DNA from: an uncultured Flavobacteriaceae bacterium
GTDB taxonomy: Bacteria > Bacteroidota > Bacteroidia > Flavobacteriales > Flavobacteriaceae
Length of the DNA: 64,000 nt
Direction: 5' to 3'
Assembly: GCA_949372605.1 (NCBI GenBank)
Contig: CASIAE010000004.1
Location: forward strand, 38,400-102,399
Under the pieces are notes generated by a model, which was not told the origin of the DNA, searched no databases, and worked only from the letters and a program-made list of their open reading frames with translations. Position numbers and translations under genes: made by a program. Of the stretch, positions 46,901 through 56,313 are shown piece after piece (position 1 is the first letter of the stretch; the number at the start of each line of letters is the position of its first letter).

Positions 46901-48457
46901 ATGAACATAAATATAGTAAACACTTTTACATCCGAATTACCTGCAGACTCTAATTTAGGAAACTCAAGAAGACAAGTTACCGAGGCAGTATTCTCTTATG
47001 CAAATCCGAAGAAACCGAAAGCCCCAAAAGTGATGCACGTTTCGCAAGAAATGGCTTTTGAATTAAATATTTCCGAAGAAGAAACAACGTCAGAATTCTT
47101 TAAAAATATCTTTACAGGAAATGAAGTATACCCTAAGACAAAACCATTTTCTATGTGTTATGGCGGACATCAATTTGGAAATTGGGCGGGACAATTAGGA
47201 GACGGAAGAGCCATTAACTTGTTTGAAGTTGAACATCAAAACAAAAATTGGAAAGTACAATTAAAGGGTGCTGGCGATACGCCATATTCAAGAACTGCAG
47301 ATGGTTTAGCTGTTTTGCGTTCCTCTATTAGAGAATATTTATGCAGTGAAGCAATGTATCATTTAGGTGTTCCAACAACTCGTGCTTTATCATTAAGTTT
47401 GTCTGGAGATGATGTTTTACGTGATATTCTATATGATGGGAATCCAGCATATGAAAAAGGCGCAATTGTTTCCAGAATTTCTCCGAGTTTTTTACGCTTT
47501 GGGAATTATGAAATTTTTACAGCTAGAAAAGATGTGGAAAATTTAAAAAGTTTGGTTGATTACACAATTAAACATCATTTTTCACATTTAGGAGAACCAT
47601 CGAAAAAAAACTACATCAACTTTTTTGCGGCCATTTCAGAACGCACATTAGAGATGATTATTCATTGGCAACGCGTAGGTTTTGTTCATGGAGTTATGAA
47701 TACCGATAACATGTCCATTTTAGGTTTAACGATCGATTTTGGACCTTATGGATGGTTAGAAGGTTTTGATTTTGGCTGGACTCCAAACACAACAGATCGC
47801 GTACATAAAAGATACCGATATGGAAATCAACCAAATATAGGTTTATGGAATTTGTATCAATTGGCAAATGCGATATATCCAATAATTCAAGAAGTTGAAC
47901 CTCTAGAAACCATTTTAGAAAAATATAAAAATGATTTTGAAGAGAAATCTTTACAGATGATGAAATCAAAATTAGGGTTGTTTACTTCAGATAAAAATGA
48001 TGTAGAATTGATTCAGAATTTAGAAGACAACTTACAATTAGTAGAAACAGATATGACTATTTTCTTTAGAAACTTGAGTCGTTTTACTAATAAAAAAGGA
48101 AGTTTACAATTGATTGAAAAAGCATTTTATGATTTTAATGCTGTTGCTAAAGAAGTGAAAAATAAATGGGCGTTTTGGTTTTTAAATTATGAGATTAGAC
48201 TTCAGCAAGAAGAAATTTCATCCGAAGAAAGAAAACAAAAAATGGATGCTGTAAATCCTAAATATGTATTAAGAAATTACATGTCTCAATTAGCGATTGA
48301 CGCAGCAGATGAGGGAGATTATTCTTTAATTGACGAATTATTTAACCTTTTAAAAAAACCATATACTGAGCAATCAGAAAATGAAAAATGGTTTGCAAAA
48401 AGACCAGAATGGGCAAGAGATAAAGTGGGTTGTTCTATGTTATCTTGTAGTTCATAA
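46901..48457 (+). CDS. selO: SelO-family protein adenylyltransferase (AMPylase)
   Basis: 518 residues, full length for bacterial SelO/YdiU. This pseudokinase-fold enzyme transfers AMP to Ser/Thr/Tyr of target proteins in redox stress. Recognised motifs are CYGGHQFGNWAGQLGDGRAI (N-terminal hallmark), WKVQLKGAGDTPYSR (Lys of the ATP site), VPTTRALSLS, HGVMNTDNMSILGLTIDFGPYGW (inverted catalytic segment with the metal-binding Asn and Asp) and the C-terminal CSMLSCSS, with Cys where eukaryotic SelO has Sec. It is a single gene with no close partner. Confidence 0.95.
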   Translation: MNINIVNTFTSELPADSNLGNSRRQVTEAVFSYANPKKPKAPKVMHVSQEMAFELNISEEETTSEFFKNIFTGNEVYPKTKPFSMCYGGHQFGNWAGQLGDGRAINLFEVEHQNKNWKVQLKGAGDTPYSRTADGLAVLRSSIREYLCSEAMYHLGVPTTRALSLSLSGDDVLRDILYDGNPAYEKGAIVSRISPSFLRFGNYEIFTARKDVENLKSLVDYTIKHHFSHLGEPSKKNYINFFAAISERTLEMIIHWQRVGFVHGVMNTDNMSILGLTIDFGPYGWLEGFDFGWTPNTTDRVHKRYRYGNQPNIGLWNLYQLANAIYPIIQEVEPLETILEKYKNDFEEKSLQMMKSKLGLFTSDKNDVELIQNLEDNLQLVETDMTIFFRNLSRFTNKKGSLQLIEKAFYDFNAVAKEVKNKWAFWFLNYEIRLQQEEISSEERKQKMDAVNPKYVLRNYMSQLAIDAADEGDYSLIDELFNLLKKPYTEQSENEKWFAKRPEWARDKVGCSMLSCSS

Positions 48458-48483
48458 AACAATACGAAATTAGGATTAAGAAA

Positions 48484-48500
48484 TAAGCACATAGTGCTTA
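48484..48500. repeat. Perfect inverted repeat downstream of selO
   Basis: TAAGCAC-ATA-GTGCTTA, 7-bp arms and 3-base spacer. No T-run follows, so a binding site or weak hairpin is as likely as a terminator. Confidence 0.35.
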
Positions 48501-48583
48501 GAACGATATTAAATATTCACTTATATAAATAATTAAATGTAGTTGTACGTCTTCATACCTAAGTGGACTAATTTTGTGTCAAT

Positions 48584-50806
48584 TTAAAGCCAGTAGGTAA
48601 CCTTTAGATTTATGCTTCTTACCCTTGGAACCCAAGGTGATCCGTCCCTTACCAAATAGTTGTTGTTATAGACCAAAAATAAGTTTGAAAGCCCGTTAAA
48701 CCGCCATTGCAGCCTAGAGTTGATGCCAAAATTTTCGGACTGTGAGTTAAACTGGATCAGGGTTGCCCAATAGAGTGTTTTGGTAAAAGAAAAATCGAAT
48801 TTTGGACCTACCAACCACAGTTTTGCAGTTTTGTTAAGGTGATCCAGTTGGATGGCGTCGTAATTTATTTTGATGCTGGTCAACAATGTGGGTTGGAATC
48901 GTATAAAGAAGCTATTTTCAAAAGAATATTTTGTTCCGTTATAGAATTTTCCATAGTTCTGGACCACTTCAAAGTAAAAGTTTTTGGCAGGATTAGAAGA
49001 ATAGTTGATTTCAAAAATTCTGCTGTGGTAGGTTTGTCCACCCAGCAAAGGGCTGTCTTTGTTTATCCCCGTTGGATCAAAATCATTGGGCAGGTATTCG
49101 TTGGCATTAAAGAGCCGCATTCCCAGTGTACTTTGATTGGTGTAGACCGTTAATAATCGAATTAGAAAATTGTTTTCAAGAAAATCTTCCCCAGACGAAT
49201 TTAACTTAAACCACAACCAGTGGTTATAGGAAAACCTGTAATAATTTACTTTACCTTTTTTGGGATAAATTTTATACGCATAGTAGGGAGCAAATTTAGA
49301 AACCCCAATCCTGCGAAGAATTCCCAAGTCAGTTCTAAAGTCGTCTCCCAAATAGGAATATTCAAAATTAACTTCACTTTGTAGTGTTTCTCGGGTCAAC
49401 CGAACCCCACCACTAAAACCGTTTTCGTTTTTTAAAGGGCTAAAGGAGTTGTAGGTAAAAAACCTACCGTTCCATTTGTTATCCACAGAATTGAGGTCAT
49501 ATTCCAGCCCCACCATTCGATTGTAGGTGTCATTGGCATCCACAAAGTCATAATCTTTGGCGTTTTCTCGATTGATGAATAAAAATTTTAGTGCAGATCG
49601 GTTAAACACTTTTTGATTTAGGGACAGTACTGTATTGAGGTTGGAGGGAATTTCATTGGCGATGTCATCGTTGGTGAGCATGCTCAGGAAGCCAAGCTTT
49701 AATCCATTGGAAACTTTACCATTCAATCGCAATCCACCAATGATATCATTTTCGATCAAATTACCGTCTATGTCCCTGGCCAAACCTATCCGACGAGTAA
49801 AAAAAGGAGTGATGGTTCGTATGGCTCCAAAATTCGAAAAAAGATCACTGTTTTGTATGAAAAACTGTCTTTTTTCAGGGAGTTTAATTTCAAATCTCCT
49901 GAGATTTACAAACTCTTCATCCACCTCTACCTGAGAAAAATCGGGATTATAAGTCAAATCCAAATTAAGTCCATTTCCTATAGGTATTTTTACGTCCCCC
50001 CCCACAGCGATATTTTCTGTTTTATTGTTTTCTTCAACATTATTTTGGGTAATGGCGTTTAAGAAAGGGATTAAAGAGATGTTGGCATTGGATTTCCCCA
50101 GCGGCTTTTCAAAGTTAATCTTACCCATAAAGGCCAGATTGTAGTCTTTAAACTGCTGGGGGATTTTGACCCAGCTGGTCCTTTGGTATTCGGAGGTGTC
50201 GAACCTGAAAAAATTAAACCGCCAAGAGTCTACTCCTTTGGGAAAATTTAGGGTGGCGAGTGGAATTTTCATCTCAATAATGTAATAACCAGGATAGGTT
50301 TGTCCCTCTACATCAAATTTGGCATCCCAGGTTCTGTTGATGTCATTTTGGGGGGTACTCACCCCACCATTGGAAACCAGTATATCACTCTTAACCCCCC
50401 TCATGTTGGAACCAAACATATAGGCGATGTTTCCATCGCTAAATGTATCAAACAAAAAATTTATTTTATCTGCTGCTACCCCACTAAAATCCCATTTTAG
50501 TGATGGAATGATGTAGTCGTCTGAAACCGAAAAAGCCTTACACAACAGATAGAGGTTCTTATCATCGAAGAGCAATTTTAGTTGGGTTGGATTGTTAAAG
50601 TCTGTGGTTACATCTGGAAAGTGTCTCCATCCCGCGTAGGTGGAGTCTGCCATTTTCCATGCATCTTCCATATCGTTGCCATCCACAGTGATTTCGGAAG
50701 TTGTGAATTTAACTTCCATTTCTGGGAAGGCATCTTGTGCCACCCCTGTAACAACAAAGAATAATAAAAGAAGTTGGGGCCCTAAAAAATAAAGATTGTT
50801 TTTCAA
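48584..50806 (-). CDS. DUF5916 protein: CBM9-like domain plus outer-membrane barrel
   Basis: 740 residues. A signal peptide (QLLLLFFVVTGVAQ) precedes a carbohydrate-binding family 9-like domain (about 30-235): ITVDGNDMEDAWKMADSTYA, QLKLLFDDKNLYLLCKAF and the closing WRFNFFRFDT. The DUF5916 region (240-740) is rich in amphipathic strands (LRRFEIKLPEKRQFFIQNSD, MLTNDDIANEI) and ends with SINLKVTYWL, typical of outer-membrane barrels. It probably binds glycans at the surface. It faces the CBM9-like lipoprotein gene to its right divergently. Confidence 0.88.
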   Translation of the reverse strand: MKNNLYFLGPQLLLLFFVVTGVAQDAFPEMEVKFTTSEITVDGNDMEDAWKMADSTYAGWRHFPDVTTDFNNPTQLKLLFDDKNLYLLCKAFSVSDDYIIPSLKWDFSGVAADKINFLFDTFSDGNIAYMFGSNMRGVKSDILVSNGGVSTPQNDINRTWDAKFDVEGQTYPGYYIIEMKIPLATLNFPKGVDSWRFNFFRFDTSEYQRTSWVKIPQQFKDYNLAFMGKINFEKPLGKSNANISLIPFLNAITQNNVEENNKTENIAVGGDVKIPIGNGLNLDLTYNPDFSQVEVDEEFVNLRRFEIKLPEKRQFFIQNSDLFSNFGAIRTITPFFTRRIGLARDIDGNLIENDIIGGLRLNGKVSNGLKLGFLSMLTNDDIANEIPSNLNTVLSLNQKVFNRSALKFLFINRENAKDYDFVDANDTYNRMVGLEYDLNSVDNKWNGRFFTYNSFSPLKNENGFSGGVRLTRETLQSEVNFEYSYLGDDFRTDLGILRRIGVSKFAPYYAYKIYPKKGKVNYYRFSYNHWLWFKLNSSGEDFLENNFLIRLLTVYTNQSTLGMRLFNANEYLPNDFDPTGINKDSPLLGGQTYHSRIFEINYSSNPAKNFYFEVVQNYGKFYNGTKYSFENSFFIRFQPTLLTSIKINYDAIQLDHLNKTAKLWLVGPKFDFSFTKTLYWATLIQFNSQSENFGINSRLQWRFNGLSNLFLVYNNNYLVRDGSPWVPRVRSINLKVTYWL

Positions 50807-51302
50807 AATTTCTTTTCTAATTTCCTGTTTTTGGATTTCAGTAAAAATAATTACACATAAAATTAAACAATTGAAATTGAAAAGCCATTAGAAAGTATTA
50901 AACAGGTGAAGGGTTGTAGCTTTGAAATGCCAAACGCCCCATTTTTTCAACGTTAGGCTTCATTAAATATCAGATAGAATGATTAATGTACATATATAAA
51001 TCAGAATTTAAATAAATTCGAAAATAACATTATATTATGAAGTGTGTAAGTTTTAATAACAGAGGGAAAATAATGAAGAAGTTTATTTCATATACTTTAC
51101 TTTTATATGTCATTTTAGTAAAGTTATCTGTAAATTTTATAACTACAATAAACCCATCTCCATACTCTTGTGTTGTTCTGTTAAATGGTGAAAAGTATAG
51201 AATTAAACCCTATTTTTAATTTCTCATGGTAATAAAATTGATCTAAGTTTTTAAAAAAATTAAATTATAATTTACAAAATCAATAAAACTGTAAACCCAT
51301 TT
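50807..51302 (+). other. Divergent intergenic region with a possible 48-residue ORF
   Basis: About 500 bases that must hold promoters for the DUF5916 and CBM9-like genes. A plus-strand ORF from 51073 (MKKFISYTLLLYVILVKLSV, ending GEKYRIKPYF-stop at 51219) could encode a secreted peptide, but it has no family support. Confidence 0.3.
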
Positions 51303-52385
51303 ATGCTAATTAATTTATTCAAATATTGTTCTTTATTATTTCTAGCCTTTAATTCTTGTTCTAAGTCGCAAAGAGACAATAAGGAAGTGAATTTGCCGAA
51401 ATTACCAAAAAACTATGTGGCGAATTATACAAATCAAGAAATCACTGTTGATGGAAAAGATGATGAGAAAGTATGGAAAGACAATGTTTGGACCGGACCC
51501 TTTATTGATATTGAGGGATTGAAAATCCCAAGGTTTGAGACCCGAATGAAAATGCTATGGGATAATACGAATCTTTATTTTTTTGCTAAAATGAGAGACC
51601 CGCACATTTGGGGAGATCTTATACAACGAGATACCGTTATTTTTTATAATAATGATTTTGAGATTTTTATTGATCCTAATGGAGACACCCACAATTATAT
51701 GGAGATTGAAGTCAATGCCTTGAATACTGTTTGGGATTTATTTTTAACCAAGCCCTATCGTAACCACCCTGTAGTTTTAAATCAATGGAACATCAAAGGT
51801 TTTCAATCAAATGTTCATGTATCTGGAACAATAAACGATGCCTCGGATATTGATCATTTTTGGGCTCTAGAAATTGCGATTCCTTGGGAATCATTGCTCG
51901 AAGCCGCGAATGGGAAGCAACCTCCAGAAGGTGAAACTTGGCGTTTAAATTTCTCTAGAGTTGAATGGGATTACGAATTAAAAAACAATAAATATTATCG
52001 CAAAAAAGATCCCCAAGGTAAAATTTTACCAGAATACAATTGGGTATGGAGTCCACAAGAAGTAATCAACATGCATGAACCCGAGAGGTGGGGATTTGTT
52101 TATTTTAATAAAAAATCTGAGACTAAAAATATCCCTCAGTTTAACTATCCCGAAGATGCTCAGCTTGTTTTATGGATGTATGAGTATTATAGAAAAGTTT
52201 TGCGTTCGTATGGAAATAAAACAAATCTTAATGTGAAGTTTCCTATTAAAATATCCTATGAAGGAAATGATTTAATTATGGAACAAATCAAAAATCCAAA
52301 AGGCTTTCTTTTAAAAGCTAAAAGCCCCAAAACTGAGATCACTTATTTAATTAATCAAGAGGGAAAACTAATTGTTGGAGAATAA
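51303..52385 (+). CDS. CBM9-like carbohydrate-binding lipoprotein
   Basis: 360 residues; lipoprotein signal FLAFNSC. The mature part is a carbohydrate-binding family 9-like beta-sandwich (about 40-260): EITVDGKDDEKVWKDNVWTG, MKMLWDNTNLYFFAKMRDPH, FEIFIDPNGDTHNYMEIEVN and FWALEIAIPWESLL. The C-terminal 90 residues (QFNYPEDAQLVLWMYEYYRK onward) form an extra domain seen in proteins of this type. The group is exported and often found in sugar-use loci. It shares its domain with the divergently placed DUF5916 gene, suggesting joint glycan binding. Confidence 0.87.
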   Translation: MLINLFKYCSLLFLAFNSCSKSQRDNKEVNLPKLPKNYVANYTNQEITVDGKDDEKVWKDNVWTGPFIDIEGLKIPRFETRMKMLWDNTNLYFFAKMRDPHIWGDLIQRDTVIFYNNDFEIFIDPNGDTHNYMEIEVNALNTVWDLFLTKPYRNHPVVLNQWNIKGFQSNVHVSGTINDASDIDHFWALEIAIPWESLLEAANGKQPPEGETWRLNFSRVEWDYELKNNKYYRKKDPQGKILPEYNWVWSPQEVINMHEPERWGFVYFNKKSETKNIPQFNYPEDAQLVLWMYEYYRKVLRSYGNKTNLNVKFPIKISYEGNDLIMEQIKNPKGFLLKAKSPKTEITYLINQEGKLIVGE

Positions 52386-52471
52386 AAAAGAGAGTCCTTA
52401 ATAAATAATTTTATCACTGGGAATGGCATCTACTTTATAATTTCCAAACTCGAAAACGCCTTTTAGGTTTG

Positions 52472-52556
52472 CAAGCACATACCAAAAGGAAAGTAGATTT
52501 AATTTGAAGGGGTGGGGTGTTAAATTGAAAGTTTTAGGTTGGATTTTTTGGCATTT
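52472..52556 (-). repeat. Dispersed repeat R1, copy F
   Basis: CATACCAAAAGGAAAGTAG, then GAAGGGGTGGGGTGTTAAAT, GTTTTAGGTTGGATTTTTTGG. The core's outer end is replaced by other sequence. Confidence 0.7.
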
Positions 52557-52633
52557 TACCTCAAATACCTAATAGTTATTGCAAGATTTGTTGCCAATAT
52601 GTTGCCAGAAGGGTAAATAAGAAACAACTGCTG

Positions 52634-52770
52634 TTTCTGGAAGCGTTGATGAATTAAATAATACTGACGATGGTTTAAGTGCAAATATATCGTCTATACA
52701 ATCGAATATAAGCAATCTACAGGTAAGTATTTCGAGTATTAACTCAAGTGTTTCTGTTTTAATAATATGA
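52634..52770 (+). pseudogene. Start-less coiled-coil fragment
   Basis: VSGSVDELNNTDDGLSANIS continuing SSIQSNISNLQVSISSINSS and ending SVLII-stop. Similar in style to 29308-29478; tail-fibre or stalk type. It runs directly into the BspA-type frame in another phase (52767). Confidence 0.4.
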
Positions 52771-53327
52771 TTACTGGTCTTTCTCTGCATTCAAATGGAG
52801 TGACTATAGTTGCTGATTCAAATGCTGTTCCTAGACAAACATATATTTTCAATGGAGCTACATTCTTAGTAGTTGATAACTCAACTATCGCTGCTAATAG
52901 ATTCGAAAGTATTGTAACAACTAGGGTTACTAATATGGCTTATCTATTTAGAGGTGTGACTTCATTCAATGGTGACATTAGCCATTGGGATACTTCGGCA
53001 GTAACTGATATGGATCAAATGTTTTTTATAGCTAATGCATTTAATCAGGACATAGGGAATTGGGATACTTCAGCAGTAACTAATATGAATCAAATGTTTG
53101 ACAGTGCTTCAGTATTCAATCAAAATATAGGCTCTTGGAATACTGCAGCAGTTACTAATATGGCTTATATGTTTCATAATGCAACATCATTCACTGGAAA
53201 TCTATCAGGTTGGTGTGTTCAAAATAACTTTAATTCTGAACCAGTTTTTTTTAAAGATAATGCCGATAATACTTGGGCAAATGATGCCTCAAAACAGCCT
53301 GACTGGGATGGTGCTTCTTGTCCGTAA
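52767..53327 (+). CDS. BspA-type (DUF285) repeat surface protein, 5'-truncated
   Basis: 186 residues. A short N-terminal part with GVTIVADSNAVPRQTYIFNG is followed by 25-residue DUF285 repeats ([80 protein letters not shown]) and a terminal CVQNNFNSEPVFF...DGASCP segment. It lacks a signal peptide, so the true 5' end is missing. Repeats of this sort mediate adhesion in surface proteins. The end sits 6 bp from an opposing R2 module, like the paralogue at 58261. Confidence 0.75.
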   Translation: MITGLSLHSNGVTIVADSNAVPRQTYIFNGATFLVVDNSTIAANRFESIVTTRVTNMAYLFRGVTSFNGDISHWDTSAVTDMDQMFFIANAFNQDIGNWDTSAVTNMNQMFDSASVFNQNIGSWNTAAVTNMAYMFHNATSFTGNLSGWCVQNNFNSEPVFFKDNADNTWANDASKQPDWDGASCP

Positions 53328-53333
53328 TACGTT

Positions 53334-53437
53334 CACATCCTCTTCAGTAAGTTCAGGCATTTCTAGTCCTCTGGTGAAGTAAAAAGCTTTGAATCAGTTT
53401 TTGATTCTTAGTAAATAGTAATCAGGGGTTTTTTTAA
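53334..53437 (-). repeat. Orphan 3'-end module R2, copy 5 (long form)
   Basis: On the minus strand: FTRGLEMPELTEEDV, then the match to copy 3 stops before the usual stop codon. The upstream part CCCCTGATTACTATTTAC matches 46100-46138. Confidence 0.65.
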
Positions 53438-53649
53438 CAAAACAATAACACAAACCTCATAGGGGTTTTGTGCTTCTCGATTGTCTTATATATAGAACAG
53501 ATTTTATGTTTGAAATTTGTTTCATAAATACTTATTACGGTTTGGTTTCATATCCTTGTTAGCATTGTTAGCTGGGGGACTTACAAGCTCAACTTTCACT
53601 GGCTCCTTCTTAGTATAACGAGTTTGATAGACTTGATCAGTATTTGTTT
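53438..53649. other. Intergenic stretch
   Basis: About 210 bases. CAAACCTCATAGGGGTTTTG at 53453 can form a weak hairpin; no gene seen. Confidence 0.3.
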
Positions 53650-55263
53650 TTAATTTACATTTTTAAGTTTTAAATAAAGCACCCAATCGCCTGGACCAGG
53701 TGCAATCAGATTTGACAGCCCCCCTTTTATGATTTCTGTATCTGTCCAGATTCCTGTTTCCGGATCGAACCATTTAAGCGAAAACTGAGCAATGGGAAGA
53801 GAGACAGAAACTGCTGGTATCGTTATATTCTCATTGGCATTCCTAATTTCCGCACTTTTTATTTTTGGAGACTCGGGCAAACCAATGGTATCAGGATTAG
53901 CAACGTAAATAATATATTCATTCTTGTTGTGAATACATTTAAATTGTTGGGGACTATTTCCAACGATTTTATCATTGGGGGACATATTTACAAGAGTAAG
54001 TCCGGTTTCATTAAAAAATTTGTGAATGTTATTAAAATCATTTGCACCTTCCAAACCAATATTAAAATAACCTTGCATGCCTTTAATGCTATCATTATCA
54101 AAGGCTTCAAAGGTTTTTATTCCTCCATAAGTGGCATGACCTCCTGATAAGAGTGACGACCACATTAAACGGCGGTAAAAGTAGCGGGGATATTCCGGCT
54201 CGCGATATCTCTCATAACGATCCTCATCATTTACAATAGGGTCTGATCCAATTACACGATATTTAGCTATTGTTCTGCCATCAATCTCATCCAAACTTTC
54301 AAATGTAATTATATCTGACCACTCGGAATCTATAAACGAATACCCCATAAACCGAGATTGGTGATTGGTAATTAATGTTTTCCAAGGTTCTCTGCGGACC
54401 ATATCCAATCCAATCTTGTCAATATTCTTATCAAGAATTCTTCTTTCGGTAAGTTTTACACCTTCGGATACAATCTCCCTATCATTAGATATACACCAAA
54501 TAATATTTGGATAGGCTGAAAATCTGGCTTGTGCATATCGTAGCATTGAAAATGAAAGTGAATCACCAGCAAAGTATCTTTTTAATTCATCCGTATCTTC
54601 TCCAAATGGAATTAATTGCAAAATTATTTCCGGATAGTTTTCGAAGGCAAAAGCGATTCTTCTATCCATTTCCTGCCAATAAGTAAGATTGAGTGAAGTT
54701 CGTTCATCGTTAAAAAGTGCCTCAACGTTGCTCCTAGACCTACAAAACCATGTTCGTATTTTTGTAAATCCCAACCGCCCAGCATGATCGATGTACTCCT
54801 GCCATTTCTGTTCGGTATCAGTCAAATATCGATAACCTGTATCACCAATATGTAAAAACCAATCACCATTGTGGTAAGAAAACTGAAACGGATCTTCAGC
54901 ATTTATTTGAAGTTTTCCTCTAAGGGATGATTCTTTTACCTCAAAATCTCCTTTCTTCCTTTTAAAAGTATCATCTCCCTTTAGTTCCCATTTCCAATGT
55001 CCAATTTGATTGCAGTAAACCCTGACCTTATAATTTTCTCCATCATAAAAACCATCTACTTTTACTTTATTTCCGTTTGGTTGAGTAAAAATGACTTCGG
55101 GAAACAAGAATCTAGTTTGAGGATTTGATTCAAATGAAATTTCTAACATGCCAAATTTTTTGTAATAGGGCAGATTGCTTGCATTAACCTGCGATGCTGC
55201 AAACATCAAAAACAATATAGGGTATATTAGTTGAGCGTAATTCCGGATAATTATACGAATCAT
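53650..55263 (-). CDS. DUF5060/DUF4038-type glycoside hydrolase
   Basis: 537 residues from the ATG at 55263 (MIRIIIRNYAQLIYPILFLM then signal cleavage near VNA); the frame extends upstream to 55332. The N-terminal DUF5060 sandwich (about 25-115: YYKKFGMLEISFESNPQTRF, YKVRVYCNQIGHWKWELKGD) is followed by the DUF4038-type TIM barrel (GDWFLHIGDTGYRYL, RLGFTKIRTWFC, YPNIIWCISNDREI with an acid-base region, TFESLDEIDGR) and a C-terminal beta domain (GPGDWVLYLKLK). Related proteins include apiosidase-type GH140 enzymes, so a role in pectin- or algal-glycan debranching is plausible. Single gene among scraps. Confidence 0.8.
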   Translation of the reverse strand: MIRIIIRNYAQLIYPILFLMFAASQVNASNLPYYKKFGMLEISFESNPQTRFLFPEVIFTQPNGNKVKVDGFYDGENYKVRVYCNQIGHWKWELKGDDTFKRKKGDFEVKESSLRGKLQINAEDPFQFSYHNGDWFLHIGDTGYRYLTDTEQKWQEYIDHAGRLGFTKIRTWFCRSRSNVEALFNDERTSLNLTYWQEMDRRIAFAFENYPEIILQLIPFGEDTDELKRYFAGDSLSFSMLRYAQARFSAYPNIIWCISNDREIVSEGVKLTERRILDKNIDKIGLDMVRREPWKTLITNHQSRFMGYSFIDSEWSDIITFESLDEIDGRTIAKYRVIGSDPIVNDEDRYERYREPEYPRYFYRRLMWSSLLSGGHATYGGIKTFEAFDNDSIKGMQGYFNIGLEGANDFNNIHKFFNETGLTLVNMSPNDKIVGNSPQQFKCIHNKNEYIIYVANPDTIGLPESPKIKSAEIRNANENITIPAVSVSLPIAQFSLKWFDPETGIWTDTEIIKGGLSNLIAPGPGDWVLYLKLKNVN

Positions 55264-55337
55264 TGGTTTAAAATTAATCTTAAATATCTGATTTGAAAAA
55301 TTTATAGCGAACATAGTTCGGTCACAGTACAAGAACT

Positions 55338-55458
55338 ATTCAGTTGAGTTCAAGTTACAATAATCCCGGCCATATAGCCCAAAATAAATCACTGGGACAA
55401 ACAAAAATATAATTAGTAGCTTTTTCATAATGTTGATTATTAGATATTTAAATATATG
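55338..55458 (-). pseudogene. Orphan leader R3 plus signal peptide (gene 5' end only)
   Basis: Leader TTTAAATATCTAATAATCAAC then ATTATGAAAAAG opens MKKLLIIFLFVPVIYFGLYG and ends after 30 codons (DYCNLNSTE-stop). Leader and signal peptide are intact, but no mature protein follows; the DUF4038 gene was joined here. Confidence 0.5.
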
Positions 55459-55584
55459 AAAAGATAATTAAGATTAATCTATCATAAAAAAACCTGTTGG
55501 AGTCAGGGGGACCCAGATGTAAATGGTTGACTACACAAACAGATTGTCGAGTTTGGATAAAATCACTGCAACTGTCGGTGACAC

Positions 55585-55645
55585 TCTTAATTTAAATCAC
55601 ACAACCGACACTTCTTCGACTGCACTTTTAATTTTAATACTCATC
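55585..55645. repeat. 60-bp repeat R4, copy 1
   Basis: CTTAATTTAAATCACACAAC, then 17 divergent bases, then GCACTTTTAATTTTAATACTC. The same order is at 61174-61234. Either strand can be read as coding (plus: LNLNHTTD...ALLILILI; minus: MSIKIKSA), so the nature is unclear. Confidence 0.55.
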
Positions 55646-55648
55646 AAA

Positions 55649-55837
55649 CTATTTGTTTTTTGTAAAGTAATTATTTTTCCAAAGGAAGAACATTATTAAA
55701 AAAGTTGCTGTAAAAAAGTATTGAGAAGGTTCATTAAATGGGTCTAGGAAGTTAGTTTTATCGTCAACATCTGAAATTCCAATAAGAAACAAAATGATTG
55801 CTGTGATAAAAGGGAAATGCTTTAAATGCTTTTTCAT
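55649..55837 (-). CDS. Two-helix small membrane protein
   Basis: 62 residues: FPFITAIILFLIGISDV and YFFTATFLIMFFLWKNNYF are two transmembrane helices joined by DDKTNFLDPFNEPSQ. Basic N-terminus (MKKHLKH). The family is not recognised; the composition and start make it plausible. Confidence 0.45.
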   Translation of the reverse strand: MKKHLKHFPFITAIILFLIGISDVDDKTNFLDPFNEPSQYFFTATFLIMFFLWKNNYFTKNK

Positions 55838-56313
55838 ACCCTAAAGGTAAAAAATCTGTTTAGTTTACATTAGAGAATTCAGCTTTACTTTCATTCGGAA
55901 TCTCGATTGAATATAATTAAGGTTTAGTATACGAAAACTAATATCTCGTCTATTTTTTCGTTTTTCACAAAAAACTATTTTTAGGTTTACTTCGAATTTC
56001 TAAGTTATATAACAAATCCATACAATTTGTTTAAAAATAAGATTTTCATTTGTTTGATTTAACCCTCTGGTCGTTCGGAGGGTTTTTTTATTTCTTAATT
56101 GCACTTAAATTGCATTTCAACACTCTTTTTCATTCGTCGATTAATGACATCAAAACCGTCTAAATCTTCAAAAAACGTCAGATAATGAAAATAATATTTT
56201 TCACATAAAAAACCTACCCAATGAGGGCAGAAGTCAAACAGAAAAAAAAGTTGTCCACTTATCCATATCGTTTAATGAAACATTTCCGAATCGGAGTTAT
56301 TTTAATGCTAAAA
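55838..56313. other. Intergenic stretch with an orphan terminator
   Basis: About 475 bases with no gene. It contains the plus-strand terminator at 56061-56090 although no plus-strand gene lies upstream, suggesting loss of a gene. Confidence 0.4.
56061..56090 (+). terminator. Orphan copy of the GGTNGTTC-loop terminator
   Basis: CCCTCTG (56063-56069) / CGGAGGG with T-run to 56089. Same hairpin as 35841-35871; no plus-strand ORF precedes it. Confidence 0.8.

Noticed and set aside
49635-50062. Plus-strand ORFs of 99 and 69 codons within the DUF5916 gene
   Set aside because: Antisense shadows of a full-length barrel gene.
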